Below, piece after piece: positions 11,989 to 23,461 of a DNA stretch of 64,000 nt. The notes below the pieces were generated by a model. The model was given only the letters and a program-made list of their open reading frames with translations. It had not been told where the DNA came from and did not search any database. The number at the start of each line of letters is the position of its first letter. The stretch's first letter is position 1. The position numbers and the translations under genes were made by a program. The DNA is from Setophaga petechia (taxonomy: Eukaryota > Chordata > Aves > Passeriformes > Parulidae): contig JANCRA010000011.1 in the NCBI GenBank assembly GCA_024362935.1, forward strand, positions 6,627,501 to 6,691,500, written 5' to 3'.

Positions 11989-12519
11989 AGAACACACCCA
12001 TTTCGTAGAACACACCCCTCTCCCAGCCTCTCTGGCCGGGGCCCCCGAGGGGGGGTGGTCTTTGACCGAGCCCGCCTCTGTCCCTCCTGGCAGGGCTTCA
12101 AGAGAGGCGTGTTCTTCAGAAGTGTCTGCCCAGAATCCAGAGGTGGGTGCTCACGCCTTTACTGGCAGAGCTCCCGGGAAGGACAGTAATGTCCTTGCCA
12201 AGAATTCAGACCCTGGCCGGAGTCCCGGGAGAGTTGGTTGCTGCAGTAACTTCTTGGGCATGATTTCAGAATCTGGCCTGGTTCCTGGGACAGATACTGT
12301 CTGTTCCCCTGAATCAGAAAAAATGAATAAGACACAAACTATATCGAGTCTCCAAAATACCTGTGCTGCTTTGCTTGTGATAAACCAAGTCATGTTAAAA
12401 GGATTGTCATGTGAAAACATTCTTACCAAAACAGACAAAGTTGTCATGATGTATGTGATTTGCTAATGTCTTGTTGTACAAGTTTTGTCTTCAGCTTGAC
12501 AGATATCTTCAAGATCCAG
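11989..12519 (+). pseudogene. Degenerate gag-derived segment
   Basis: An open frame (11804-12466) overlaps the end of the gag remnant in another frame and continues with glycine/proline/serine-rich sequence. No capsid, nucleocapsid, dUTPase or protease motif (DTG) is visible. It is probably the low-complexity part of gag put out of frame, running into the deletion that removed capsid to mid-RT. Its origin is inferred from position. Confidence 0.45.
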
Positions 12520-13738
12520 GACTCTACACTACATGGATGATTTCTTCATAGCTTCAACGCAAACAGAAATGGACCGAACCTGTGCTAATGTTGTGACTGA
12601 AATTTCTACAAATTCCTACAACAAATCCAAGGATGGACTGGGCATTTCTACAACAAAAATCCAAGGCTGCGACATCAACTCTTCAAAGACGACAAGCTCA
12701 TCGCTGTGTTCCGGAAAAGCCTTTCTTCTTTTCGGGAGAAAAGATGCAACTTTGTGGTCTCATTTTTCAGTGGGACCCTTCTGAGTCAGATCCTTTGTTA
12801 ATAATAGAGTGGATTTTTCCTCCTTACAGGTTTCCAAAGACTATTACTACAGTTTTAGAAACGATAGCACAACTTGTAATTAAAGCCAGAACCAGATTGT
12901 TAACTCTAGCAGGCCAAGAATTTTCAATTATCTATTTACCTTTGAAAAAAGATTACTTCAATTGGGCAATGCAAAATTCTGATGATTTACAATATGCATT
13001 TTTGGCCTTCCCAGGTATTTGTTCTATTCATTACCCAGCTCACAAACTATTGCAAGCAAAATTAAGTTTTAGAGAAAAACCTAAATTAAGTCAAGAGCCT
13101 TTGAATGCAGTGACTCTCTTCACTGATGGCTCAGGCAAAAGCCACAAATCAGTTATAACTTGGCTGAATCATAAAACTAATGCTTGGGAATCAGACATTC
13201 AATTAGTAGAAGGTTCTCCTCAAATTGTTGAGCTTGCTGCAGTGGTTCGGGCTTTTCAGCTTTTCCCTCAACCTTTTAATTTAATTACAGATTCTGCTTA
13301 TGTTGCCAATGTAGTCAAGAGGATAGAGGGGTCAGTTTTAAAAGATGTTAGCAATGCTACTTTATATCGTTGGCTTTCATGTCTTTTTACAACTTTGCAA
13401 TATAGAACTAATCCATATTTTGTTTCTCATATTAGGGCTCATTCTTCACTTCCTGGATTTTTAGTGGAAGGAAACGCAAGAGCGGACAATCTAACAATGG
13501 TCATTGCAAACACTTTACCAAACATTTTTGAACAAGCAAAATTAAGTCATGCTTTCTTTCACCAAAGTGCACAAGGACTTATGCGAATGTTCCAAATTAC
13601 TAAAAGTCAAGCTAAAGCTACCATCAATACTTGCCCTGACTGTCAGCTTGCGCAGCCTCCTGTTTCTATGGGAGCTGTCAACCCACGAGGTTTGCAAAGT
13701 TTACAGTTATGGCTACAGTTATGTGCCCCCTCACACGG
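12520..13738 (+). pseudogene. pol: Retroviral pol remnant: RT tail, RNase H, integrase N-terminus
   Basis: The segment opens with the reverse-transcriptase catalytic box (LHYMDDFFIAS, near 12524-12556). The fingers and palm sequence upstream is missing. After a frame change, a 375-codon frame (12633-13760) carries an RT thumb/connection-like stretch (IEWIFPP..FPKT, about codons 58-105). RNase H follows with all four acidic residues visible: D165 in LFTDGSG, E200, D220 in ITDSAYV and D285. The integrase zinc-binding motif comes next (H306, H310, C334, C337), then NPRGLQSLQLW. The match to integrase fails just after this, and the frame runs into the inverted LTR at 13739. The DDE integrase core is absent. 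This is a truncated, non-functional pol, but RNase H is unusually well preserved. Confidence 0.88.
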
Positions 13739-14290
13739 GGCACCACTGCCCTCGCAATAAAACATGTAGAAGCACGAACGGAACGGTGCACTCCTTGTCA
13801 GTGTCTGAGAGGTTTTATTAACGCATCAGCCTCAGAACATTGTTACAACAATGGAGACATAACAGATGCAACCTTCTCGCTGAATCAAGCAGAATGCCAA
13901 AGAAACTTAACATTACAGCATATCATAAAGCCATTTCCATCTGCGTTTCAACCAATCACATAGAGAACAAGAACATTGACAATAATTCTGTCCAATATTA
14001 TAAAGCATACGTAATTTTGCTAAGCGGCCTAGTTTCTAAACAATAGCTTCTTCATAGAAGTCAAAGCACAAAAGTCTATTCAAAACATCAACCTTCTAAA
14101 GATATACATTAAGAAAACTTGTTACGACTTACGGCAGAACCGAACATAGGCCTATTGTTCTATCCTCAAGCTTTCTCACGTTTGCATTACTAATATTTCT
14201 GCTGCTTTAGCATCTAACTATCTCACTGTCTGAGGCCGGCTTTCTTAAAATCTTTCTTTCTTAAAACCTTCTGGTTTTAGGATTCCTACA
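13739..14290 (-). repeat. Second LTR copy, inverted and truncated
   Basis: This is the reverse complement of 9967-10518 over 552 bp with scattered substitutions and small indels. Shared landmarks are the terminal TGTAGGAATCCTA, TTAATAAAACCTCTCAGAC and GAGGGCAGTGGTGCC. It begins abruptly inside integrase-coding sequence and lacks the last part of the left LTR (from 10519). By eye the two copies differ at several per cent of sites, so they do not look like the pair from one recent integration. Confidence 0.93.
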
Positions 14291-15377
14291 AGCTTTGCTG
14301 CATGTGCCTGCACTTGATGGCATATGGCCTGCCTTTTGATGGCTTTGACTTTGGGAAAGAAATTTCTTTTTTTTTTTTGTTCAGGTATCCTTGCCGTGTT
14401 TCTTGAATCATCCCCAGCAAGTTGTGTCTTCCTCCTTGACTTATTGCCCTGCTTTTGCAACAGCTATGAGCTTAGTTTTGGCATGTTTTGGTCCTTTGCA
14501 ATGCACCGGATTTAATGCTGGCCATTTTCTCGGAATGACACAATTTGCCCAATTTTTTTTTTTTTCTCCTTCGATTGCAATTGCTTTGATGGTATCTCCA
14601 TTCCAGGCAGTTTGGAAGTCCTTCCTTTGTCTTTTGGCCTTCAGCGGGGATCAATTTTGGCAAGCTTTGCTGCATGTGCCTGCACTTGATGGCATATGGC
14701 CTGCCTTTTGATGGCTTTGACTTTGGGAAAGAAATTTCTTTTTTTTTTTCGTTCAGGTATCCTCGCTGTGTTTCTTGCACCTTCCCCAGCAAGTTGTGTC
14801 TTCCTCCTTGACTTATTGCCCTGCTTTTGCAACAGCTGTGAGCTTAGTTTTGGCATGTTTTTGTCCTTTACAATGCACCGGATTTAATGCTGGCCATTTT
14901 CTCGGAATGACACAATTTGCCCAATTTTTTTTTTTCTCCTCCGATTGCAATTGCTTTGATGGTATCTCCATTCCAGGCAGTTTGGAAGTCCTTCCTTTGT
15001 CTTTTGGCCTTCAGCGGGGATCAATTTTGGCAAGCTTTGCTGCATGTGCTTCACTTGATCGCATATGGCCTGCCTTTTGATGGCTTTGACTTTGGGAAAG
15101 AAATTTCTTTTGTTTCTTTTAGGTATCCATGCCATGTCCCTCATATCTTCCCCAGCCAGTTGTGTCTTCGTTTTTGTCTTTTTCCCCTGCTTGTGCAACA
15201 GCTGTGAGCTTAGTTTTGCATGTTTTGGTCCTTTGCAATGCACCGGATTTCCTTCCAGACCATTTTTTGAAGAGACTAAAACTTTGAATTTTCTGTTTTT
15301 TGTGGGGTTTTTTTCAATTGCATTTCTTTTGATCCTATGTCCTTTGCAGAGTGTTTGTAAGTCTTTCTTTTGGGGTT

Positions 15378-15446
15378 CGCAAGATTCCGTTTCCCTTCCC
15401 GAGAGGAAATGAAATTTCCTTTCGGGAAGGGAAACGGAATCTTGCG
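15378..15446. repeat. 69-bp palindrome, copy 1
   Basis: 33-bp arms flank a 3-nt GAA loop, with one mismatch (CCCGAGAGG against CCTTTCGGG). It lies in a variant monomer between a TTTTGGGG motif and TTTCAATGGGGAC. Confidence 0.95.
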
Positions 15447-16546
15447 ATTTCAATGGGGACTACTAGAAGAATCTTTGGTGCATGTCCCTGCACTTGATGG
15501 CATGCCATGCTTTTTGATGGCTTTGACTTTGGGAAAATTTTTTTTTTGTTTTTTTAGTGTCCATGCCGTGTTTCTTATATCTTGCCCTGCAAGTTGTGTC
15601 TTCCTCCTTGACTTATTGCCCTGCTTTTGCAACAGCTGTGAGCTTAGTTTTGGCATGTTTTGGTCCTTTGCAATGCACCGGATTTAATGCTGGCCATTTC
15701 CTCGGAATGACACAATTTGCCCAATTTTTTTTTTTTCTCCTCCGATTGCAATTGCTTTGATGGTATCTCCATTCCAGGCAGTTTGGAAGTCCTTCCTTTG
15801 TCTTTTGGCCTTCAGCGGGGATCAATTTTGGCAAGCTTTGCTGCATGTGCCTGCACTTGATGGCATATGGCCTGCCTTTTGATGGCTTTGACTTTGGGAA
15901 AGAAATTTCTTTTTTTTCGTTCAGGTATCCTTGCCGTGTTTCTTGCATCTTCCCCGGCAAGGTCAGTCTTCCTCCTTGACTTATTGCCCTGTTTTTGCAA
16001 AAGCTGTGAGCTTAGTTTTGGCATGTTTTGGTCCTTTGCAATGCACCGGATTTAATGCTGGCCGTTTTCTTGGAATGACAAAATTTGCCCAATTTTTTTT
16101 TTTTCTCCTCCGATTGCAATTGCTTTGATGGTATCTCCATTCCAGGCAGTTTGGAAGTCCTTCCTTTGTCTTTTGGCCTTCAGCGGGGATCAATTTTGGC
16201 AAGCTTTGCTGCATGTGCTTCACTTGATGGCATATGGCCTGCCTTTTGATGGCTTTGACTTTGGGAAAGAAATTTCTTTTGTTTCTTTTAGGTATCCATG
16301 CCATGTCCCTCATATCTTCCCCAGCCAGTTGTGTCTTCGTTTTTGTCTTTTTCCCCTGCTTGTGCAACAGCTGTGAGCTTAGTTTTGCATGTTTTGGTCC
16401 TTTGCAATGCACCGGATTTCCTTCCAGACCATTTTTTGAAGAGACTAAAACTTTGAATTTTCTGTTTTTTGTGGGGTTTTTTTCAATTGCATTTCTTTTG
16501 ATCCTATGTCCTTTGCAGAGTGTTTGTAAGTCTTTCTTTTGGGGTT

Positions 16547-16615
16547 CGCAAGATTCCGTTTCCCTTCCCGAAAGGAAATTTCATTTCCTTTCGGGAAGGG
16601 AAACGGAATCTTGCG
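16547..16615. repeat. 69-bp palindrome, copy 2 (loop reversed)
   Basis: The 33-bp arms are perfect. The central triplet is TTC, the reverse complement of the GAA in the other four copies. Confidence 0.95.
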
Positions 16616-19563
16616 ATTTCAATGGGGACTACTAGAAGAATCTTTGGTGCATGTCCCTGCACTTGATGGCATGCCATGCTTTTTGATGGCTTTGACTTTG
16701 GGAAAATTTTTTTTTTGTTTTTTTAGTGTCCATGCCGTGTTTCTTATATCTTGCCCTGCAAGTTGTGTCTTCCTCCTTGACTTATTGCCCTGCTTTTGCA
16801 AGAGCTGTGAGCTTAGTTTTGGCATGTTTTGGTCCTTTGCAATGCACCGGATTTAATGCTGGCCATTTCCTCGGAATGACAAAATTTGCCCAATTTTTTT
16901 TTTTTCTCCTCCGATTGCAATTGCTTTGATGGTATCTCCATTCCAGGCAGTTTGGAAGTCCTTCCTTTGTCTTTTGGCCTTCAGCGGGGATCAATTTTGG
17001 CAAGCTTTGCTGCATGTGCCTGCACTTGATGGCATATGGCCTGCCTTTTGATGGCTTTGACTTTGGGAAAGAAATTTCTTTTTTTTTTCGTTCAGGTATC
17101 CTTGCTGTGTTTCTTGTACCTTCCCCAGCAAGTTGTGTCTTCCTCCTTGACTTATTGCCCTGCTTTTGCAACAGCTGTGAGCTTAGTTTTGGCATGTTTT
17201 GGTCCTTTGCAGTGCACCGGACTTAATGCGGGCCATTTTCTCGGAATGACAAAATTTGCCCAATTTTTTTTTTTTCTCCTCCGATTGCAATTGCTTTGAT
17301 GGTATCTCCATTCCAGGCAGTTTGGAAGTCCTTCCTTTGTCTTTTGGCCTTCAGCGGGGATCAATTTTGGCAAGCTTTGCTGCATGTGCCTGCACTTGAT
17401 GGCATATGGCCTGCCTTTTGATGGCTTTGACTTTGGGAAAGAAATTTCTTTTTTTTTTTCGTTCAGGTATCCTTGCTGTGATTCTTATATCTTGCCCTGC
17501 AAGTTGTGTCTTCCTCCTTGACTTATTGCCCTGCTTTTGCAACAGCTGTGAGCTTAGTTTTGGCATGTTTTGGTCCTTTGCAATGCACCGGATTTAATGC
17601 TGGCCATTTCCTCGGAATGACAAAATTTGCCCAATTTTTTTTTTTCTCCTGCGATGGCAATTGCTTTGATGGTATCTCCATTCCAGGCAGTTTGGAAGTC
17701 CTTCCTTTGTCTTTTGGCCTTCAGCGGGGATCAATTTTGGCAAGCTTTGCTGCATGTGCCTGCACTTGATGGCATATGGCCTGCCTTTTGATGGCTTTGA
17801 CTTTGGGAAAGAAATTTCTTTTTTTTCGTTCAGGTATCCTTGCCGTGTTTCTTGCATCTTCCCCGGCAAGGTCAGTCTTCCTCCTTGACTTATTGCCCTG
17901 CTTTTGCAAAAGCTGTGAGCTTAGTTTTGGCATGTTTTGGTCCTTTGCAATGCACCGGATTTAATGCTGGCCGTTTTCTTGGAATGACAAAATTTGCCCA
18001 ATTTTTTTTTTTCTCCTCCGATTGCAATTGCTTTGATGGTATCTCCATTCCAGGCAGTTTGGAAGTCCTTCCTTTGTCTTTTGGCCTTCAGCGGGGATCA
18101 ATTTTGGCAAGCTTTGCTGCATGTGCCTGCACTTGATGGCATATGGCCTGCCTTTTGATGGCTTTGACTTTGGGAAAGAAATTTCTTTTTTTTTCTTTTA
18201 GGTGTCCATGCCATGTTTCTTATATCTTGCCCTGCAAGTTGTGTCTTCCTCCTTGACTTATTGCCCTGCTTTTGCAACAGCTGTGAGCTTTGTTTTGGCA
18301 TGTTTTGGTCCTTTGCAATGCACCGGATTTAATGCTGGCCATTTTCTCGGAATGACACAATTTGCCCTATTTTTTTTTTTCTCCTGCGATGGCAATTGCT
18401 TTGATGGTATCTCCATTCCAGGCAGTTTGGAAGTCCTTCCTTTGTCTTTTGGCCTTCCGTGGGGATCAATTTTGGCAAGCTTTGCTGCATGTGCCTGCAC
18501 TTGATGGCATATGGCCTGCCTTTTGATGGCTTTGACTTTGGGAAAGAAATTTCTTTTTTTTTTTCGTTCAGGTATCCTTGCCGTGTTTCTTGCATCTTCC
18601 CCGGCAAGGTCAGTCTTCCTCCTTGACTTATTGCCCTGTTTTTGCAACAGCTGTGAGCTTAGTTTTGGCATGTTTTGGTTCTTTGCAATGCACAAGATTT
18701 AATGCTGGCCGTTTTCTTGGAATGACAAAATTTGCCCAATTTTTTTTTTTCTCCTCCGATTGCAATTGCTTTGATGGTATCTCCATTCCAGGCAGTTTGG
18801 AAGTCCTTCCTTTGTCTTTTGGCCTTCAGCGGGGATCAATTTTGGCAAGCTTTGCTGCATGTGCTTCACTTGATGGCATATGGCCTGCCTTTTGATGGCT
18901 TTGACTTTGGGAAAGAAATTTCTTTTTTTTTCTTTTAGGTGTCCATGCCATGTCCCTCATATCTTCCCCAGCCAGGTGTGTCTTCCTCCTTGACTTATTG
19001 CCCTGCTTTTGCAACAGCTGTTAGCATAGTTTTGGCATGTTTTGGTCCTTTGCAATGCACCGGATTTACTGCTGGCCGTTTTCTTGGAATGACACAATTT
19101 GCCCAATTTTTTTTTTTTCTCCTCCGATTGCAATTGCTTTGATGGTATCTCCATTCCAGGCAGTTTGGAAGTCCTTCCTTTGTCTTTTGGCCTTCCGTGG
19201 GGATCAATTTTGGCAAGCTTTGCTGCATGTGCCTGCACTTGATGGCATATGGCCTGCCTTTTGATGGCTTTGACTTTGGGAAAGAAATTTCTTTTTTTTT
19301 CGTTCAGGTATCCTTGCCGTGTTTCTTGCATCTTCCCCGGCAAGGTCAGTCTTCCTCCTTGACTTATTGCCCTGTTTTTGCAACAGCTGTGAGCTTAGTT
19401 TTGGCATGTTTTGGTCCTTTGCAATGCACCGGATTTCCTTCCAGACCATTTTTTGAAGAGACTAAAACTTTGAATTTTCTGTTTTTTGTGGGGTTTTTTT
19501 CAATTGCATTTCTTTTGATCCTATGTCCTTTGCAGAGTGTTTGTAAGTCTTTCTTTTGGGGTT

Positions 19564-19632
19564 CGCAAGATTCTGTTTCCCTTCCCGAAAGGAAATGAAA
19601 TTTCCTTTCGGGAAGGGAAACAGAATCTTGCT
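19564..19632. repeat. 69-bp palindrome, copy 3 (paired substitution)
   Basis: The loop is GAA. The left arm has ATTCTG where other copies have ATTCCG, and the right arm has the matching CAGAAT in place of CGGAAT, so pairing is kept. Only the outermost pair mismatches (CGC against GCT). Confidence 0.95.
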
Positions 19633-20733
19633 ATTTCAATGGGGACTACTAGAAGAATCTTTGGTGCATGTCCCTGCACTTGATGGCATGCCATGCTTTT
19701 TGATGGCTTTGACTTTGGGAAAATTTTTTTGTTGTTTTTTTAGTGTCCATGCCATGTTTCTTATATCTTGCCCTGCAAGTTGTGTCTTCCTCCTTGACTT
19801 ATTGCCCTGCTTTTGCAACAGCTGTGAGCTTTGTTTTGGCATGTTTTGGTCCTTTGCAATGCACCGGATTTAATGCTGGCCATTTTCTCGGAATGACACA
19901 ATTTGCCCAATTTTTTTTTTTTCTCCTGCGATGGCAATTGCTTTGATGGTATCTCCATTCCAGGCAGTTTGGAAGTCCTTCCTTTGTCTTTTGGCCTTCC
20001 GTGGGGATCAATTTTGGCAAGCTTTGCTGCATGTGCCTGCACTTGATGGCATATGGCCTGCCTTTTGATGGCTTTGACTTTGGGAAAGAAATTTCTTTTT
20101 TTTTTTCGTTCAGGTATCCTTGCCGTGTTTCTTGCATCTTCCCCGGCAAGGTCAGTCTTCCTCCTTGACTTATTGCCCTGATTTTGCAACAGCTGTGAGC
20201 TTAGTTTTGGCATGTTTTGGTCCTTTGCAATGCACCGGATTTAATGCTGGCCGTTTTCTTGGAATGACAAAATTTGCCCAATTTTTTTTTTTCTCCTCCG
20301 ATTGCAATTGCTTTGATGGTATCTCCATTCCAGGCAGTTTGGAAGTCCTTCCTTTGTCTTTTGGCCTTCAGCGGGGATCAATTTTGGCAAGCTTTGCTGC
20401 ATGTGCTTCACTTGATCGCATATGGCCTGCCTTTTGATGGCTTTGACTTTGGGAAAGAAATTTCTTTTGTTTCTTTTAGGTATCCATGCCATGTCCCTCA
20501 TATCTTCCCCAGCAGTTGTGTCTTCGTTTTTGTCTTTTTCCCCTGCTTGTGCAACAGCTGTGAGCTTAGTTTTGCATGTTTTGGTCCTTTGCAATGCACC
20601 GGATTTCCTTCCAGACCATTTTTTGAAGAGACTAAAACTTTGAATTTTCTGTTTTTTGTGGGGTTTTTTTCAATTGCATTTCTTTTGATCCTATGTCCTT
20701 TGCAGAGTGTTTGTAAGTCTTTCTTTTTGGGTT

Positions 20734-20802
20734 CTCAAGATTCCGTTTCCCTTCCCGAGAGGAAATGAAATTTCCTTTCGGGAAGGGAAACGGAATCTTG
20801 CG
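20734..20802. repeat. 69-bp palindrome, copy 4
   Basis: The loop is GAA. There are two mismatches: CTCAAG against CTTGCG at the base, and the GAGAGG variant also seen in copy 1. Confidence 0.95.
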
Positions 20803-23392
20803 ATTTCAATGGGGACTACTAGAAGAATCTTTGGTGCATGTCCCTGCACTTGATGGCATGCCATGCTTTTTGATGGCTTTGACTTTGGGAAAATTTTTTT
20901 GTTGTTTTTTTAGTGTCCATGCCATGTTTCTTATATCTTGCCCTGCAAGTTGTGTCTTCCTCCTTGACTTATTGCCCTGCTTTTGCAAGAGCTGTGAGCT
21001 TAGTTTTGGCATGTTTTGGTCCTTTGCAATGCACCGGATTTAATGCTGGCCATTTACTCGGAATGACAAAATTTGCCCAATTTTTTTTTTTTCTCCTCCG
21101 ATTGCAATTGCTTTGATGGTATCTCCATTGCAGGCAGTTTGGAAGTCCTTCCTTTGTCTTTTGGCCTTCAGCGGGGATCAATTTTGGCAAGCTTTGCTGC
21201 ATGTGCCTGCACTTGATGGCATATGGCCTGCCTTTTGATGGCTTTGACTTTGGGAAAGAAATTTCTTTTTTTTTTCGTTCAGGTATCCTTGCTGTGTTTC
21301 TTGTACCTTCCCCAGCAAGTTGTGTCTTCCTCCTTGACTTATTGCCCTGCTTTTGCAACAGCTGTGAGCTTAGTTTTGGCATGTTTTGGTCCTTTGCAGT
21401 GCACCGGACTTAATGCTGGCCATTTTCTCGGAATGACACAATTTGCACAATTTTTTTTTTTTCTCCTCCAATTGCAATTGCTTTGATGGTATCTCCATTC
21501 CAGGCAGTTTGGAAGTCCTTCCTTTGTCTTTTGGCCTTCCGTGGGGATCAATTTTGGCAAGCTTTGCTGCATGTGCCTGCACTTGATGGCATATGGCCTG
21601 CCTTTTGATGGCTTTGACTTTGGGAAAGAAATTTCTTCTTTTTTTTCGTTCAGGTGTCCTTGCCGTGTTTCTTCCATCTTCCCCGGCAAGTTCAGTCTTC
21701 TTCCATGACTTATTGCCCTGTTTTTGCAACAGCTGTGAGCTTAGTTTTGGCATGTTTTGGTCCTTTGCAATGCACCGGATTTAATGCGGGCCATTTTCTC
21801 GGAATGACACAATTTGCCCAATTTTTTATTTTTCTCCTCCGATTGCAATTGCTTTGATGGTATCTCCATTCCAGGCAGTTTGGAAGTCCTTCCTTTGTCT
21901 TTTGGCCTTCCGTGGGGATCAATTTTGGCAAGCTTTGCTGCATGTGCCTGCACTTGATGGCATATGGCCTGCCTTTTGATGGCTTTGACTTTGGGAAAGA
22001 AATTTCTTTTTTTTTTTCGTTCAGGTATCCTTGCTGTGTTTCTTGTACCTTCCCCAGCAAGTTGTGTCTTCCTCCTTGACTTATTGCCCTGCTTTTGCAA
22101 CAGCTGTGAGCATAGTTTTGGCATGTTTTGGTCCTTTGCAGTGCACCGGATTTAATGCTGGCCATTTTCTTGGAATGACACAATTTGCACAATTTTTTTT
22201 TTTTTTGTCCTCCTATTGCAATTGCTTTGATGGTATCTCCATTCCAGGCAGTTTGGAAGTCCTTCCTTTGTCTTTTGGCCTTCAGCGGGGATCAATTTTG
22301 GCAAGCTTTGCTGCATGTGCCTGCACTTGATGGCATATGGCCTGCCTTTTGATGGCTTTGACTTTGGGAAAGAAATTTCTTCTTTTTTTTCGTTCAGGTA
22401 TCCTTGCCGTGTTTCTTGCATCTTCCCCGGCAAGTTCAGTCTTCTTCCATGACTTATTGCCCTGTTTTTGCAACAGCTGTGAGCTTAGTTTTGGCATGTT
22501 TTGGTCCTTTGCAATGCACCGGATTTAATGCTGGCCATTTTCTCGGAATGACACAATTTGCCCAATTTTTTATTTTTCTCCTCCGATTGCAATTGCTTTG
22601 ATGGTATCTCCATTCCAGGCAGTTTGGAAGTCCTTCCTTTGTCTTTTGGCCTTCAGCGGGGATCAATTTTGGCAAGATTTGCTGCATGTGCCTGCACTTG
22701 ATGGCATATGGCCTGCCTTTTGATGCCTTTGACTTTGGGAAAGAAATTTCTTTCTTTTTCGTTCAGGTATCCTTGCCGTGTTTCTTGCATCTTCCCCGGC
22801 AAGGTCAGTCTTCCTCCTTGACTTATTGCCCTGCTTTTGCAACAGCTGTGAGCTTAGTTTTGGCATGTTTTGGTCCTTTGCAATGCACCGGATTTAATGC
22901 TGGCCATTTACTCGGAATGACAAAATTTGCCCAATTTTTTTTTTTTTCTTCTCCGATTGCAATTTCTTTGATGGTATCTCCATTCCAGGCAGTTTGGAAG
23001 TCCTTCCTTTGTCTTTTGGCCTTCAGCGGGGATCAATTTTGGCAAGCTTTGCTGCATGTGCCTGCACTTGATGGCATATGGCCTGCCTTTTGATGGCTTT
23101 GACTTTGGGAAAGAAATTTCTTTTTTTTTCTTTTAGGTGTCCATGCCATGTCCCTCATATCTTCCCCAGCCAGGTGTGTCTTCCTCCTTGACTTATTGCC
23201 CTGCTTTTGCAACAGCTGTGAGCTTAGTTTTGGCGTGTTTTGGTCCTTTGCAATGCACCGGATTTCCTTCCAGACCATTTTTTGAAGAGACTAAAACTTT
23301 GAATTTTCTGTTTTTTGTGGGGTTTTTTTCAATTGCATTTCTTTTGATCCTATGTCCTTTGCAGAGTGTTTGTAAGTCTTTCTTTTGGGGTT

Positions 23393-23461
23393 CGCAAGAT
23401 TCCGTTTCCCTTCCCGAAAGGAAATGAAATTTCCTTTCGGGAAGGGAAACGGAATCTTGCG
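23393..23461. repeat. 69-bp palindrome, copy 5
   Basis: The 33-bp arms are perfect with a GAA loop. Confidence 0.95.

Larger units (their letters stand above)
9967..14290 (+). mobile_element. Rearranged class II (ERVK-like) endogenous retrovirus with inverted LTRs
   Basis: The element begins TGTAGGAATCC and ends GGATTCCTACA. Its order is LTR (+), gag remnant (+), a deletion removing most of gag, protease and most of RT, then RT tail, RNase H and start of integrase (+), and an LTR in reverse orientation. Intact proviruses have LTRs in direct orientation, so this is not a simple integration. The left flank is the 351-bp satellite and the right flank is the 370-bp satellite. The bases next to the two ends (TTTTGC and AGCTTT) do not form a target-site duplication. 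No env is present. The class II assignment rests on the p10-like matrix and on the RNase H-integrase arrangement. It cannot encode a functional virus. Confidence 0.92.

Noticed and set aside
9960..14296. Target-site duplication around the retrovirus
   Set aside because: Left flank TTTTGC and right flank AGCTTT do not match, and the two flanks belong to different satellites.
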